The notes under the pieces were generated by a model. That model was given only the letters and a program-made list of their open reading frames with translations, had not been told where the DNA came from and searched no databases. Below are positions 1 to 6,318 of a stretch of 9,192 bases of DNA, one piece after another (position 1 is the first letter of the stretch; every line of letters starts with the position of its first letter). Source of the DNA: Caldilineaceae bacterium (GTDB taxonomy: Bacteria; Chloroflexota; Anaerolineae; Caldilineales; Caldilineaceae); contig JAPPKT010000093.1 in assembly GCA_028819675.1 (NCBI GenBank), positions 1 to 9,192 on the forward strand, written 5' to 3'. Both the position numbers and the translations under genes were made by a program.

Positions 1-526
1 CGATGTTGCCCTGCGTTTCGTGGGGGTCGAAGGAGTATTGCGAGATGTGTTCAAGCGAGTGGCCGGTGTAGTCCTTCACGAATTTCTGGCGAGCCTGGAT
101 GATGTCGTCGTTGTAGTCGTCGTCGCGGTCGCGGGGGATTCTGGGTGCGTCAACCTTTTCGGATATGGCGTCATCGACGGTGAATTGAATGCGGCCAAAG
201 GGGGAGGTCTGGACTCCGATTTGGATTTCGTGGCTCCCCATGTCGAGAGGTGGGATCCGGGCGGTGATGAACACTTCCTTGCGCAGGGGGAACTCCACGG
301 GTTCGCCGCTATTGACTTGATCGGGGGAGGTCTCATGCCCTTCGCCGAAGTCCAGGGTGAGGTCGTCATTGGAGATTTCTTTGCCGTCAATGCTGATGCC
401 ATGGAAGGCGGTCAACCTGGCGTCGCTCAGCCTGTTTTTCAGTGAGAACTGTACGCCTTCCTCGGTATTTTGCAGGCTGGCGTAGGTATACAGGCGCTTG
501 AGCAACATTGATGGAATCAGTGCCAT
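1..526 (-). CDS. Probable 3-hydroxy-3-methylglutaryl-CoA reductase, N-terminal part (runs off the left edge)
   Basis: An open frame from ATG at 524-526 reads without a stop to the window edge: 175 codons plus one base. The ATG follows a GGAGG box by 4 nt and the protein begins MALIPSMLLKRLY. Residues 143-175 (IQARQKFVKDYTG, then LEHISQYSFDPHETQGNI) resemble the segment just before the substrate-binding ENxIGxxxxPxGxAGP motif of class I/archaeal-type HMG-CoA reductases, which should lie just outside the window. That enzyme reduces HMG-CoA to mevalonate with NAD(P)H, the committed step of the mevalonate route to isoprenoids. Residues 1-130 are an extra N-terminal region that looks beta-rich and soluble, with no signal peptide or membrane segment. 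An acidic linker (RDRDDDYNDD, residues 132-141) joins it to the presumed catalytic part. It lies 129 bp downstream of purD on the same strand but need not be in the purine operon. The family call rests on a short stretch and no catalytic residue is visible. Confidence 0.58.
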   Translation of the reverse strand, partial: MALIPSMLLKRLYTYASLQNTEEGVQFSLKNRLSDARLTAFHGISIDGKEISNDDLTLDFGEGHETSPDQVNSGEPVEFPLRKEVFITARIPPLDMGSHEIQIGVQTSPFGRIQFTVDDAISEKVDAPRIPRDRDDDYNDDIIQARQKFVKDYTGHSLEHISQYSFDPHETQGNI

Positions 527-530
527 GGGG

Positions 531-535
531 CCTCC
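531..535 (-). promoter_or_regulatory. Ribosome binding site of the left-edge gene
   Basis: On the minus strand the sequence reads GGAGG, then CCCC, then ATG. The spacing of 4 nt is short but usable. The box supports ATG 524-526 over the next in-frame ATG at 506-508, which has no comparable box at a usable distance. It lies immediately downstream of the G-free leader at 536-585. Confidence 0.6.
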
Positions 536-585
536 GATTGATGTTGTTTGGGTGGATGGTGATGAATGGGTGGTGAGGGGAAGTT
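536..585 (-). promoter_or_regulatory. G-free, C-rich leader between purD and the left-edge gene (Rho-utilisation-like)
   Basis: Fifty consecutive bases of the plus strand contain no C, so the minus-strand transcript has no G over this stretch. It holds 24 C, and the rest are A and U. Such a C-rich, G-poor and therefore unstructured RNA is the known hallmark of sites where the Rho factor loads. It lies just after the purD stop on the purine transcript, where termination would be expected, and is also the 5' leader of the next gene. It could be a terminator for read-through from purD, a Rho-controlled leader, or simply an open, easily translated leader. The composition is directly visible. The function is inferred. 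Confidence 0.4.
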
Positions 586-590
586 CTGAA

Positions 591-626
591 TTGGTCCAGG
601 GGGACCAGTTGTGTCAGTTGGTCCAA
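591..626 (-). repeat. Three alternating TGGTCC/GGACCA arms, operator-like or switchable hairpins
   Basis: On the plus strand TGGTCC occurs at 592-597, its complement GGACCA at 602-607, and TGGTCC again at 619-624. The outer two sit in the same 8-base word TTGGTCCA, 27 bp apart. The middle arm can pair perfectly over 6 bp with either neighbour (loops of 4 or 11 nt), so two mutually exclusive hairpins are possible. No U-run follows on the minus strand, so this is not an ordinary intrinsic terminator. A -35-like CTGACA (612-617, minus strand) lies in the larger loop, but no good -10 follows. Regulator binding sites for the left-edge gene, or the 3' end structure of the purine transcript, are both possible. 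Confidence 0.4.
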
Positions 627-655
627 CCGCACTCAGGACGATCACGCCACTAGAG

Positions 656-1975
656 CTAGATTTCTCGCGACTGAGCAACGTGGATTCCTATGTCGGTGCG
701 CCATACGGCGCCTTCGAAGCAGATCTGCTCTACTGTTTGGTAGGCTCTGTCGACAGCTACTTTGAAGTCGGGGCCCGTTGCGGTGACCGAGAGTACGCGT
801 CCGCCGTCGGTGAGGAGGAGCGACTGGGACCCATCGTCATCACGACGATTCGGTTCGTCCACTTTGGTCCCGGCGTGGAAGACAAGCTGGCAGCTGTCGA
901 AGTTGGAACTCTCAGGCAGGCCATGGATTGGCTTGCCGGTCTCGTAGTCATCCGGGTAGCCGCCTGAGGCCATCACGACGGTTACGGCGGACTCCGCAGA
1001 CCAATCGGGGTTGCAGCCGGCCAGAGTGCCATCGGTGCAGGCCAGCATCAGTTCCACGAGGTCGCTCTGAAGTAACGGCAGTATGACCTGGGCTTCGGGG
1101 TCACCGAAGCGGCAGTTGAATTCGAGAACCATGGGGCCCCGCTCCGTCAGCATGAGTCCGGCGTAGAGAACTCCCTGATAGGGAGAGCCTTCGGCGGCCA
1201 TTCCGGCTAGGGTTGGCCGCAGAACCTGTTGCTCAACTGTGTCCAGAATCTCTTTCGTTGCCAGGGGAGACGGGGCAAAGGCTCCCATCCCGCCTGTGTT
1301 GGGCCCGAGATCGCCGTCAAGCAGCCGCTTGTGGTCCTGCGCCGCGGGAACGAGTCGCAGGTTCTCGCCATCGCAGAATGCGAGTACTGAGAGCTCGGGG
1401 CCGTGCAGCCGTTCTTCGACAAGGACGGTTGTGCCGGCGTCGCCGAAGCGGCGCCCCACCATCATCATGCGCAACTGTTCGACGGCTTCTGCGCGGCTGG
1501 CAGGCAGGAGGACGCCCTTGCCGGCGGCCAGACCGCTGGCCTTTAGGACAGGGAGGTCATCCAGGTCATGGACGAAGTCTGCCGCGGATTCAAATTCTGT
1601 GAAGACACGCGCCCAGCCGGTGGGAATCCCATGGCGGTTCATGAATGCCTTGGAGAATGCCTTTGAGCCCTCAAGTTGGGCAGCGGCTTTGCCGGGCCCG
1701 AAGATCTTCAGTCCGTCTGCAGCGAATTGGTCAACGATCCCTGCTACCAGCGGCTGTTCCGGACCTACCACTGTGAGATCGACATGATTGTCGTGCGCGA
1801 AGCGCAGTAGGGCCTGCAGGTCGTCAACGGGGACGGGGATATTTGTGCAGGAGGGAATCCCGGCAGTACCTCCGTTACCGGGTGCGGCGAAAATCCGGTC
1901 GACTTGACTTGATTGCGCCAGTTTCCAGGCAAGGGCGTGCTCCCTTGCGCCGGAACCTATGAGTAGAATGTTCAT
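656..1975 (-). CDS. purD: Phosphoribosylamine-glycine ligase (GAR synthetase)
   Basis: A complete 439-residue protein. It joins glycine to 5-phosphoribosylamine with ATP to give GAR, the second purine step, in the cytoplasm. The N-terminal domain opens with the family signature MNILLIGSGAREHA (residues 1-14). GPEQPL is at 71-76 and EGSKAFSK at 102-109. The ATP-grasp part shows KASGLAAGKGV (145-155), DHKR followed by GPNTGGMG (214-231), and the metal-binding EFNCRFGDPE (285-294). The C-terminal domain carries a hydrophilic stretch at about 373-385 that looks longer than usual. The start is set by the conserved N-terminus. No Shine-Dalgarno box precedes it, which suggests translation coupled to purF, whose stop is 30 bp upstream. 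The stop codon is TAG. It is the last purine gene in the block and directly follows purF, whose unstable product it uses. Confidence 0.97.
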   Translation of the reverse strand: MNILLIGSGAREHALAWKLAQSSQVDRIFAAPGNGGTAGIPSCTNIPVPVDDLQALLRFAHDNHVDLTVVGPEQPLVAGIVDQFAADGLKIFGPGKAAAQLEGSKAFSKAFMNRHGIPTGWARVFTEFESAADFVHDLDDLPVLKASGLAAGKGVLLPASRAEAVEQLRMMMVGRRFGDAGTTVLVEERLHGPELSVLAFCDGENLRLVPAAQDHKRLLDGDLGPNTGGMGAFAPSPLATKEILDTVEQQVLRPTLAGMAAEGSPYQGVLYAGLMLTERGPMVLEFNCRFGDPEAQVILPLLQSDLVELMLACTDGTLAGCNPDWSAESAVTVVMASGGYPDDYETGKPIHGLPESSNFDSCQLVFHAGTKVDEPNRRDDDGSQSLLLTDGGRVLSVTATGPDFKVAVDRAYQTVEQICFEGAVWRTDIGIHVAQSREI

Positions 1976-1991
1976 GCAGCAGTTCTGTCGG

Positions 1992-2015
1992 GGGCGATTG
2001 GGCGGTCAGTCGCCC
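1992..2015 (-). repeat. Imperfect stem-loop spanning the purF stop, upstream of purD
   Basis: GGGCGA at 1992-1997 pairs with TCGCCC at 2010-2015. After one mismatched position two more pairs can form, around a 6-nt loop. The structure covers the last codons and TGA stop of purF (2006-2008) and ends 16 nt before the purD ATG. No U-run follows on the transcript strand, so it is not a typical terminator. It may affect ribosome passage between purF and purD, or may be incidental in G+C-rich DNA. Confidence 0.3.
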
Positions 2016-3430
2016 AGCACACCGGCGAATCTCTCTTTTTCCTTCAGTTCCAATTCCAGTTCCAACATTGGGGTCTCGAACGGATAGTCACCTGTGAAGC
2101 AGGCGTTGCAGTAGCCGTCCTGCGCACGCAAGGCGTCCATCATGCCCTCGACACTGAGGTAGTACAACGAGTCGACGCCAATGTATTCCTGGATTTCAGC
2201 CAGATCCTTTTGCGCGGCGATCAGTTCCGACTGGCTGGCCATGTCGACGCCCATGAAGCAGGGGAACCGGATTGGGGGGCAGGCGACTCGCATGTGAACC
2301 TCGGCTGCGCCGGCATCGCGCAGGAGCTGCACCAGGGGTCCGCTTGTGTTGCCGCGCACGATGGAGTCGTCGACGAGGACAACGCGCTGGCCCCTCAGGT
2401 TTTCGGGCAAGGGGTTAAACTTCATTGCCACGCCGACCTTGCGCTGGCGGTCGGTCGGTTGGATGAAGGTACGTCCGATATAGCGGCTCTTGATGAGGCC
2501 CTCGCTGTAGGGGATGCCGCTTTCCTGTGCGAATCCGATGGCGTGCGGTGTGCCGCTGTCGGGCACGGGTACGACGATGTCGGCTTCCAGTGGGGCCTCG
2601 CGGGCGAGCTGGCGGCCCAAGCCCTGGCGCACGCGGTGGACCAGGCGACCGCCGAGCATGCTGTCGGGGCGGGAGAAGTAGATCTGCTCGAAAGTGCAGA
2701 ATGCCGCCTTCTCTGCCGGTACCCCCTGCACGACTTCATACCCGTCCTGGTCGATGCGCACGATTTCGCCGGGATCAATCTCCTGTATGGCGCGGCCGCC
2801 GATGGTAGCGAAGGCGCAGCTTTCCGATGCAATGGCAAGGCCGTTTTCAAACTCTCCAAGAACGAGAGGGCGGAGGCCCCAGGGATCCCTGACGCCGTAG
2901 ATTGCATCGCGGGTGAGGATGGTAAGCGAGTAGGCGCCCTCGGCCATCGTCATCATCTGGCGAATGCGTTTCAGCCAGGAACCGCGGGCCCCGGCCAGCA
3001 GATGGATTATCAGTTCGCTGTCGGTCGAGGTCGACAGACCAACGCCGCGTTCCAGGAGCTCGCGGCGAAGCTGCGGCGCGTTGACCAGATTGCCGTTGTG
3101 GCCGATGGCGAGTGGGCCGTCGAGGGTCTCAAGGATGTAGGGCTGGGTGTTGTTGAGGCGGGGTGAGCCGGTCGTGGAGTAGCGCGTGTGGCCAATGCCC
3201 AAATGCCCTCTCAGGTGATGCAGATTGTCCTCGTTAAAGACCTGAGACACGAGACCCAGCCCTTTGTGAATATGGGCGGTGTTGCCGTCGCAGGTGGCAA
3301 TGCCGGCGGCCTCCTGGCCCCGGTGCTGCAGGGCATAGATAGCAAAATAGGCCATGGGGGCGACGTCCAAGCCAGGGGCGCTGATGCCAAAAACGCCGCA
3401 TGCTTCACGGGGCGAGTCGAACGGCGGCAT
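2006..3430 (-). CDS. purF: Amidophosphoribosyltransferase (PRPP amidotransferase)
   Basis: A complete 474-residue enzyme for the committed purine step: PRPP plus glutamine give 5-phosphoribosylamine. Residues 1-10 (MPPFDSPREA) look like a short propeptide removed to expose Cys11 (CGVFGI), the N-terminal nucleophile of the glutaminase domain. HNGNL at 111-115 also belongs to that domain. The phosphoribosyltransferase domain holds the PRPP loop VLVDDSIVRGNTSG (351-364). Cys245, Cys391, Cys441 and Cys444 match the spacing of the four [4Fe-4S] ligands of the Bacillus subtilis type, so this should be the Fe-S form, not the clusterless E. coli form. The ATG at 3428-3430 follows AAGGAG (3439-3444) by 8 nt. 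The 101-bp gap from purK may hold its own promoter. The stop is TGA. PurD, the next enzyme, is encoded just downstream. In this family activity is typically inhibited by AMP and GMP. Confidence 0.97.
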   Translation of the reverse strand: MPPFDSPREACGVFGISAPGLDVAPMAYFAIYALQHRGQEAAGIATCDGNTAHIHKGLGLVSQVFNEDNLHHLRGHLGIGHTRYSTTGSPRLNNTQPYILETLDGPLAIGHNGNLVNAPQLRRELLERGVGLSTSTDSELIIHLLAGARGSWLKRIRQMMTMAEGAYSLTILTRDAIYGVRDPWGLRPLVLGEFENGLAIASESCAFATIGGRAIQEIDPGEIVRIDQDGYEVVQGVPAEKAAFCTFEQIYFSRPDSMLGGRLVHRVRQGLGRQLAREAPLEADIVVPVPDSGTPHAIGFAQESGIPYSEGLIKSRYIGRTFIQPTDRQRKVGVAMKFNPLPENLRGQRVVLVDDSIVRGNTSGPLVQLLRDAGAAEVHMRVACPPIRFPCFMGVDMASQSELIAAQKDLAEIQEYIGVDSLYYLSVEGMMDALRAQDGYCNACFTGDYPFETPMLELELELKEKERFAGVLGD

Positions 3431-3438
3431 GTTTGCAG

Positions 3439-3444
3439 CTCCTT
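3439..3444 (-). promoter_or_regulatory. Ribosome binding site of purF
   Basis: AAGGAG on the minus strand, 8 nt before the purF ATG. It is the best-matched ribosome binding site in the window and fixes the purF start that leaves a 10-residue propeptide ahead of Cys11. Having the strongest box on the committed-step gene, after the largest gap between purine genes, fits separate expression of purF-purD. Confidence 0.7.
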
Positions 3445-3448
3445 GAAT

Positions 3449-3466
3449 AACTGAGTGCGTTCAGTT
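3449..3466 (-). repeat. Inverted repeat in the purF leader (operator or hairpin candidate)
   Basis: AACTGA (3449-3454) and TCAGTT (3461-3466) form a perfect 6-bp inverted repeat around 6 nt (GTGCGT). It ends 5 nt upstream of the purF AAGGAG box. It overlaps the last bases of the candidate -10 element and the expected transcript start. It is a plausible repressor site or leader hairpin, but the arms are short enough to arise by chance. Confidence 0.35.
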
Positions 3467-3492
3467 TATGGGGAACGTACTCTCCGAATCAA
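3465..3492 (-). promoter_or_regulatory. purF: Weak candidate sigma-70-type promoter for purF-purD
   Basis: On the minus strand TTGATT (3487-3492, 4 of 6 to the -35 consensus) is followed after 16 bp by CATAAA (3465-3470, 4 of 6 to the -10 consensus). A transcript would start near 3458, inside the inverted repeat 3449-3466 and about 28 nt before the purF ATG. The 101-bp purK-purF gap is the longest between the purine genes and is locally less G+C-rich at this end. Match quality is modest, so this is only a candidate. Confidence 0.3.
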
Positions 3493-3531
3493 CTCGGTGC
3501 ATGGCGTCCGGCCGGTTGCCAGATTCCAGAC

Positions 3532-4731
3532 TCAGTCCCGCTGCAGGGCGGCGCGGGCCTGGATTCCCGTATCGAGAGCCCCGGCTGTTGTACCGGCTGT
3601 GACAGTCAGGTGGCCCATTTTGCGGCCCGGTCGAGGCTCGTGTTTTCCGTAGAGGTGCAGCTTCACGTTTGAGAAGGCCAGCAGTGCCTGCCAGTTGGGC
3701 TCACCGCATTGCCAGAGATCACCAAGCAGGTTCAGCATGACGGCCGGTCGCAGCTGCTCGACAGATCCGGGTGCGAGGCCTGCGACTGTACGCAACTGTT
3801 GCTCGAACTGGCTTGTGACGGCGCCGTCGATCGTCCAGTGGCCGGAGTTATGGGGGCGAGGCGCGATTTCGTTTATCAAGAGACGCCCGGTGGACTGCGA
3901 ATCCGGATCGTGAGAATTGCCTCCCGTCCCGGGCTCCGAGACGAGAAAAAACTCGATGCAGAGAACGCCGGTCAAATCAAGAAACTCGCACAGCCGGCGG
4001 GCCAGTCTCCCGGCTTCCTGTGCCACAGACGGTTCCACGTCTGCCGGGGCGATGGTGACGTCCAGAATGTGGTCGACATGCCGGTTTTCGACAAGGGGAT
4101 AGGTGGCAAAGTCGCCATTCTGCCCGCGTGCCGCCACGATCGACAGTTCTCTCTCGAAGTTTACAAACGCCTCAAGAACGCATGGCTGCCGTCCAAGTGA
4201 GTTCCACGCGGATTCCAGGCTGGTGTCGCGTTCAATGCGTGTCTGCCCTTTTCCATCATAACCGAATGCTGCGGTTTTGAGAATGGCGGGAAAGCCGATT
4301 TCGTGGACGGCCTCTGCCAGTTGCTTTGTGTCGGTGACGGAGCGAAACGGTGTAACGGGCAGACCTGCCCGGGTGAGCATTGACTTTTCGCGTTGGCGGT
4401 TCTGGGCTGCATGGAGGATCGGGCCTGATGGGCGAACCGGCACGCCCTCGGCTTCAGCAGTTTCGGCGACGAGGGAAGGGACGTTTTCGAACTCGAATGT
4501 GAGCGCGTCTACGCCCTGTATGAAGGAGCGCACGGCTACTGTGTCGTCGTAAGCTGCGGCGTACTCGAAATCGGCGATCTGGCCGGTTGGGCTGTTGCAT
4601 TCAGGCGAATAGGTGTGAATGCGGTAGCCCATGCGGCGGGCCTCCATCGCCAGCATACGTCCCAGCTGGCCGCTGCCGAATACGCCAATGGTAGAGCCTG
4701 GAGGCAGAGGCGTTCGATGCGCTCGAGCCAC
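3532..4731 (-). CDS. purK: 5-(carboxyamino)imidazole ribonucleotide synthase (ATPase subunit)
   Basis: A 399-residue ATP-grasp enzyme if read from GTG 4729-4731. It carboxylates AIR with ATP and bicarbonate to give N5-CAIR, which PurE rearranges to CAIR. Signatures in order: GVFGSGQLGRM (16-26), FEFENVP (79-85), QNRQREK (110-116), KTAAFGYDGKGQ (152-163), FERELS (192-197), NEIAPRPHNSGHW (287-299) and KMGHLT near the C-terminus. The frame stays open to an ATG at 4846-4848, but that start would overlap purE by 113 bp and add residues unlike PurK. GTG 4729-4731, 4 bp after the purE stop and about 15 residues before the first glycine-rich motif, fits the family length. Ribosomes probably re-initiate from purE. 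Residues about 266-282 are a polar Gly/Ser/Asp-rich insertion before LLINEIAPRP. The stop is TGA. Confidence 0.94.
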   Translation of the reverse strand: MARAHRTPLPPGSTIGVFGSGQLGRMLAMEARRMGYRIHTYSPECNSPTGQIADFEYAAAYDDTVAVRSFIQGVDALTFEFENVPSLVAETAEAEGVPVRPSGPILHAAQNRQREKSMLTRAGLPVTPFRSVTDTKQLAEAVHEIGFPAILKTAAFGYDGKGQTRIERDTSLESAWNSLGRQPCVLEAFVNFERELSIVAARGQNGDFATYPLVENRHVDHILDVTIAPADVEPSVAQEAGRLARRLCEFLDLTGVLCIEFFLVSEPGTGGNSHDPDSQSTGRLLINEIAPRPHNSGHWTIDGAVTSQFEQQLRTVAGLAPGSVEQLRPAVMLNLLGDLWQCGEPNWQALLAFSNVKLHLYGKHEPRPGRKMGHLTVTAGTTAGALDTGIQARAALQRD

Positions 4732-4735
4732 TTGC

Positions 4736-5245
4736 CTACTCTTCTTCGCCCAGGCGTGTAGCCAGCACCTGGTCAGCACGGGCGTCGCGATATTCCTGGA
4801 GTTTTTGCCGCAGCCGTGGTCGCGAGGCCCCCAGAATCGAAATGGCAAGCAGGGCTGCGTTGATGGCGCCGGCTTTGCCGATGGCCATGGTCGCGACGGG
4901 TACGCCGGCGGGCATCTGGACGATGGAAAGGAGCGAGTCGATGCCGTTCAGGGCCTGGCTCTGAACCGGAACTCCGATCACTGGCAGCAGGGTATGGCCG
5001 GCCACCATGCCGGGCAGGTGGGCGGCACCGCCGGCGCCGGCGATGATTACCTCCAGGCCGCGTGCGGCTGCGCTGCCGGCGTATTGGCTCATCCAATCGG
5101 GCGTGCGATGTGCAGACACGACCCTGCACTCGTGCGGCAGATTGAATTCGGCCAGCGTGTCCGAAGAGAACTTCATGCACCGTTCCCAGTCGGAATCACT
5201 TCCCATGATCACACCGACGAGAGGCGCGCTGTCTGAGGCTTTCAC
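4736..5245 (-). CDS. purE: N5-carboxyaminoimidazole ribonucleotide mutase (class I PurE)
   Basis: A complete 169-residue protein, the usual size for the catalytic subunit, which forms an octamer in known members. It moves the carboxyl group of N5-CAIR from nitrogen to carbon to give CAIR. Signatures: VIMGSDSDW (12-20), the catalytic SAHRTP loop (44-49, His46), [12 protein letters not shown] (69-80) and [20 protein letters not shown] (101-120). His46 and the adjacent purK mark it as class I (bacterial mutase), not the class II AIR carboxylase of animals. The start is GTG at 5243-5245, with AGGAG (5255-5259) 9 nt upstream. It begins 30 bp after purC and its TAG stop lies 4 bp before purK. Confidence 0.97.
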   Translation of the reverse strand: MKASDSAPLVGVIMGSDSDWERCMKFSSDTLAEFNLPHECRVVSAHRTPDWMSQYAGSAAARGLEVIIAGAGGAAHLPGMVAGHTLLPVIGVPVQSQALNGIDSLLSIVQMPAGVPVATMAIGKAGAINAALLAISILGASRPRLRQKLQEYRDARADQVLATRLGEEE

Positions 5246-5251
5246 TGTGAG

Positions 5252-5273
5252 CAGCTCCTGATCTCTAGAGCTG
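5252..5273 (-). repeat. Inverted repeat overlapping the purE ribosome binding site
   Basis: CAGCTC (5252-5257) and GAGCTG (5268-5273) are perfect 6-bp arms around a 10-nt loop. On the transcript the downstream arm includes the GAG of the purE AGGAG box (5255-5259), so pairing would partly hide the ribosome binding site of a gene that already has a weaker GTG start. It may set a low purE/purK level or couple it to purC translation. The stem is short and may be incidental. Confidence 0.3.
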
Positions 5274-5275
5274 TG

Positions 5276-6265
5276 CTATTGCTGCCCGAAATAGGTGCGG
5301 AGATTCCCGGCCACGCGGTCGGCCACCGGGAATCGACCTGCAGCAAAGGACCGGGCTGTCAGGCGTTCGTAGCATTCCACGTAACGCTGGCTGGCTAGAG
5401 CAGCCAACTCCTGCTCCAGGGGGGGAGGGGGCCCATCGCCGATGTAACCGCGCTCTGCGTATGCCAGGCGAACGAACTCCTTGTCGAAGTTTTCCGGTTC
5501 TTCAACCCTTAATTCCTGGCCGCCATTGCGCTCGCTGCCGGCGCGGACCTCATCATAACTCGACACCGTCCAAAACCGGCTGGAATCCGGCGTATGGATT
5601 TCATCAATCAGAAGGAGCCGGCCATCGTCGGACAGTCCGAACTCATACTTGGTGTCCACGAGGAGAAGCCCTGCGCGGGCTGCCACCTCCTGCCCGCGGG
5701 CGAATAGCGCTAATGCAGCAGCACAGACTTCTTCCCACAGTGCATCCGCGACCAGCCCCTTCTCCACGATTTCCTTGCTGGTGATAAGCTCGTCGTGGCC
5801 GCCCTTTTCGGCCTTTGTCGTGGGCGTGATCACGGGTTGGGGAAGCCGATCGTTCTTGGTCATTCCGTCCGGGAAGTCCATGCCGTAGATGGTGCGCTCT
5901 CCCTGGCTGTATTGATACCAGAGGCTGGTCTTGGTTACCCCGGAAATGTATCCGCGCACGACTACTTCAACTGGCAGGGTGCGACACCTACGGGCAATCG
6001 TCACGTTCGGGTCCGGAGACTCAAGAAAGTGATTGGCCACGATGTCCCGCGTTTGTTCGAACCAGAAGGAGGAAAGCTGATTGAGCACCTGTCCCTTGTA
6101 AGGAACGAGGCCGAGGATGTGGTCGAAGGCGGACAGGCGATCGGTCGTGATCAGGATGAGCCGGTCGTCGCGTGCGTAAATGTCACGCACCTTGCCGCTC
6201 TGCTTGGGACCGAGAAAGTCCACGTCGAGTCCCGGGAAGGTCTGTTCCAGTAAAGCCGGGTTCAT
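5276..6265 (-). CDS. purC: Phosphoribosylaminoimidazole-succinocarboxamide synthase (SAICAR synthetase)
   Basis: A complete 329-residue enzyme that couples aspartate to CAIR with ATP, giving SAICAR. Signatures: SGKVRDIY nucleotide-binding loop (23-30), TDRLSAFD (41-48), VEVVVRGYISGV (99-110), LVDTKYEFG (202-210) and IDEIHTPDSSRFW (220-232). It is clearly longer than the roughly 240-residue form of E. coli and B. subtilis and closer to the roughly 300-residue form known from yeast Ade1 and many other bacteria. The extra length is mainly C-terminal (from about 260). ATG 6263-6265 follows GAGGAG (6275-6280) by 9 nt. It lies 53 bp after purQ and 30 bp before purE, whose pathway product CAIR it uses. 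The stop is TAG. Confidence 0.97.
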   Translation of the reverse strand: MNPALLEQTFPGLDVDFLGPKQSGKVRDIYARDDRLILITTDRLSAFDHILGLVPYKGQVLNQLSSFWFEQTRDIVANHFLESPDPNVTIARRCRTLPVEVVVRGYISGVTKTSLWYQYSQGERTIYGMDFPDGMTKNDRLPQPVITPTTKAEKGGHDELITSKEIVEKGLVADALWEEVCAAALALFARGQEVAARAGLLLVDTKYEFGLSDDGRLLLIDEIHTPDSSRFWTVSSYDEVRAGSERNGGQELRVEEPENFDKEFVRLAYAERGYIGDGPPPPLEQELAALASQRYVECYERLTARSFAAGRFPVADRVAGNLRTYFGQQ

Positions 6266-6318
6266 GGCGTGCTACTCCTCTGTGGGAATGGATTCGCCTG
6301 CTTCGCTGCGGCCGTTTC

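Noticed and set aside
20..445. A 141-codon plus-strand open frame with a run of valines
   Set aside because: It mirrors the left-edge minus-strand gene. The valine run is the reverse complement of the acidic GAC/GAT-rich linker, not a membrane segment.
591..626. A T-box or other known riboswitch, because of the UGG/ACC-like words
   Set aside because: The conserved T-box core sequence, specifier hairpin and terminator are not present, and the arms alone do not make a known riboswitch class.
387..632. An 81-codon minus-strand open frame overlapping the left-edge gene start
   Set aside because: It is in a different frame from the HMG-CoA reductase-like protein, spans the repeat array and the G-free leader, and has low-complexity Pro/His/Arg composition without a recognisable family.
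2210..3166. A 318-codon plus-strand open frame opposite purF
   Set aside because: It lies wholly antisense to a well-conserved purF, resembles no known family, and long antisense frames are common in G+C-rich genes. The same holds for the plus-strand frames opposite purL (8102-8911), purD and purC.
3431..3531. An intrinsic terminator after purK
   Set aside because: The spacer holds a CCGGCCGG palindrome and a 6-bp inverted repeat, but neither is followed by a U-run on the transcript strand.
4732..4848. An upstream ATG giving a 438-residue PurK
   Set aside because: It would overlap purE by 113 bp and add 39 residues that do not resemble a PurK N-terminus. GTG 4729-4731, just after the purE stop, fits better.
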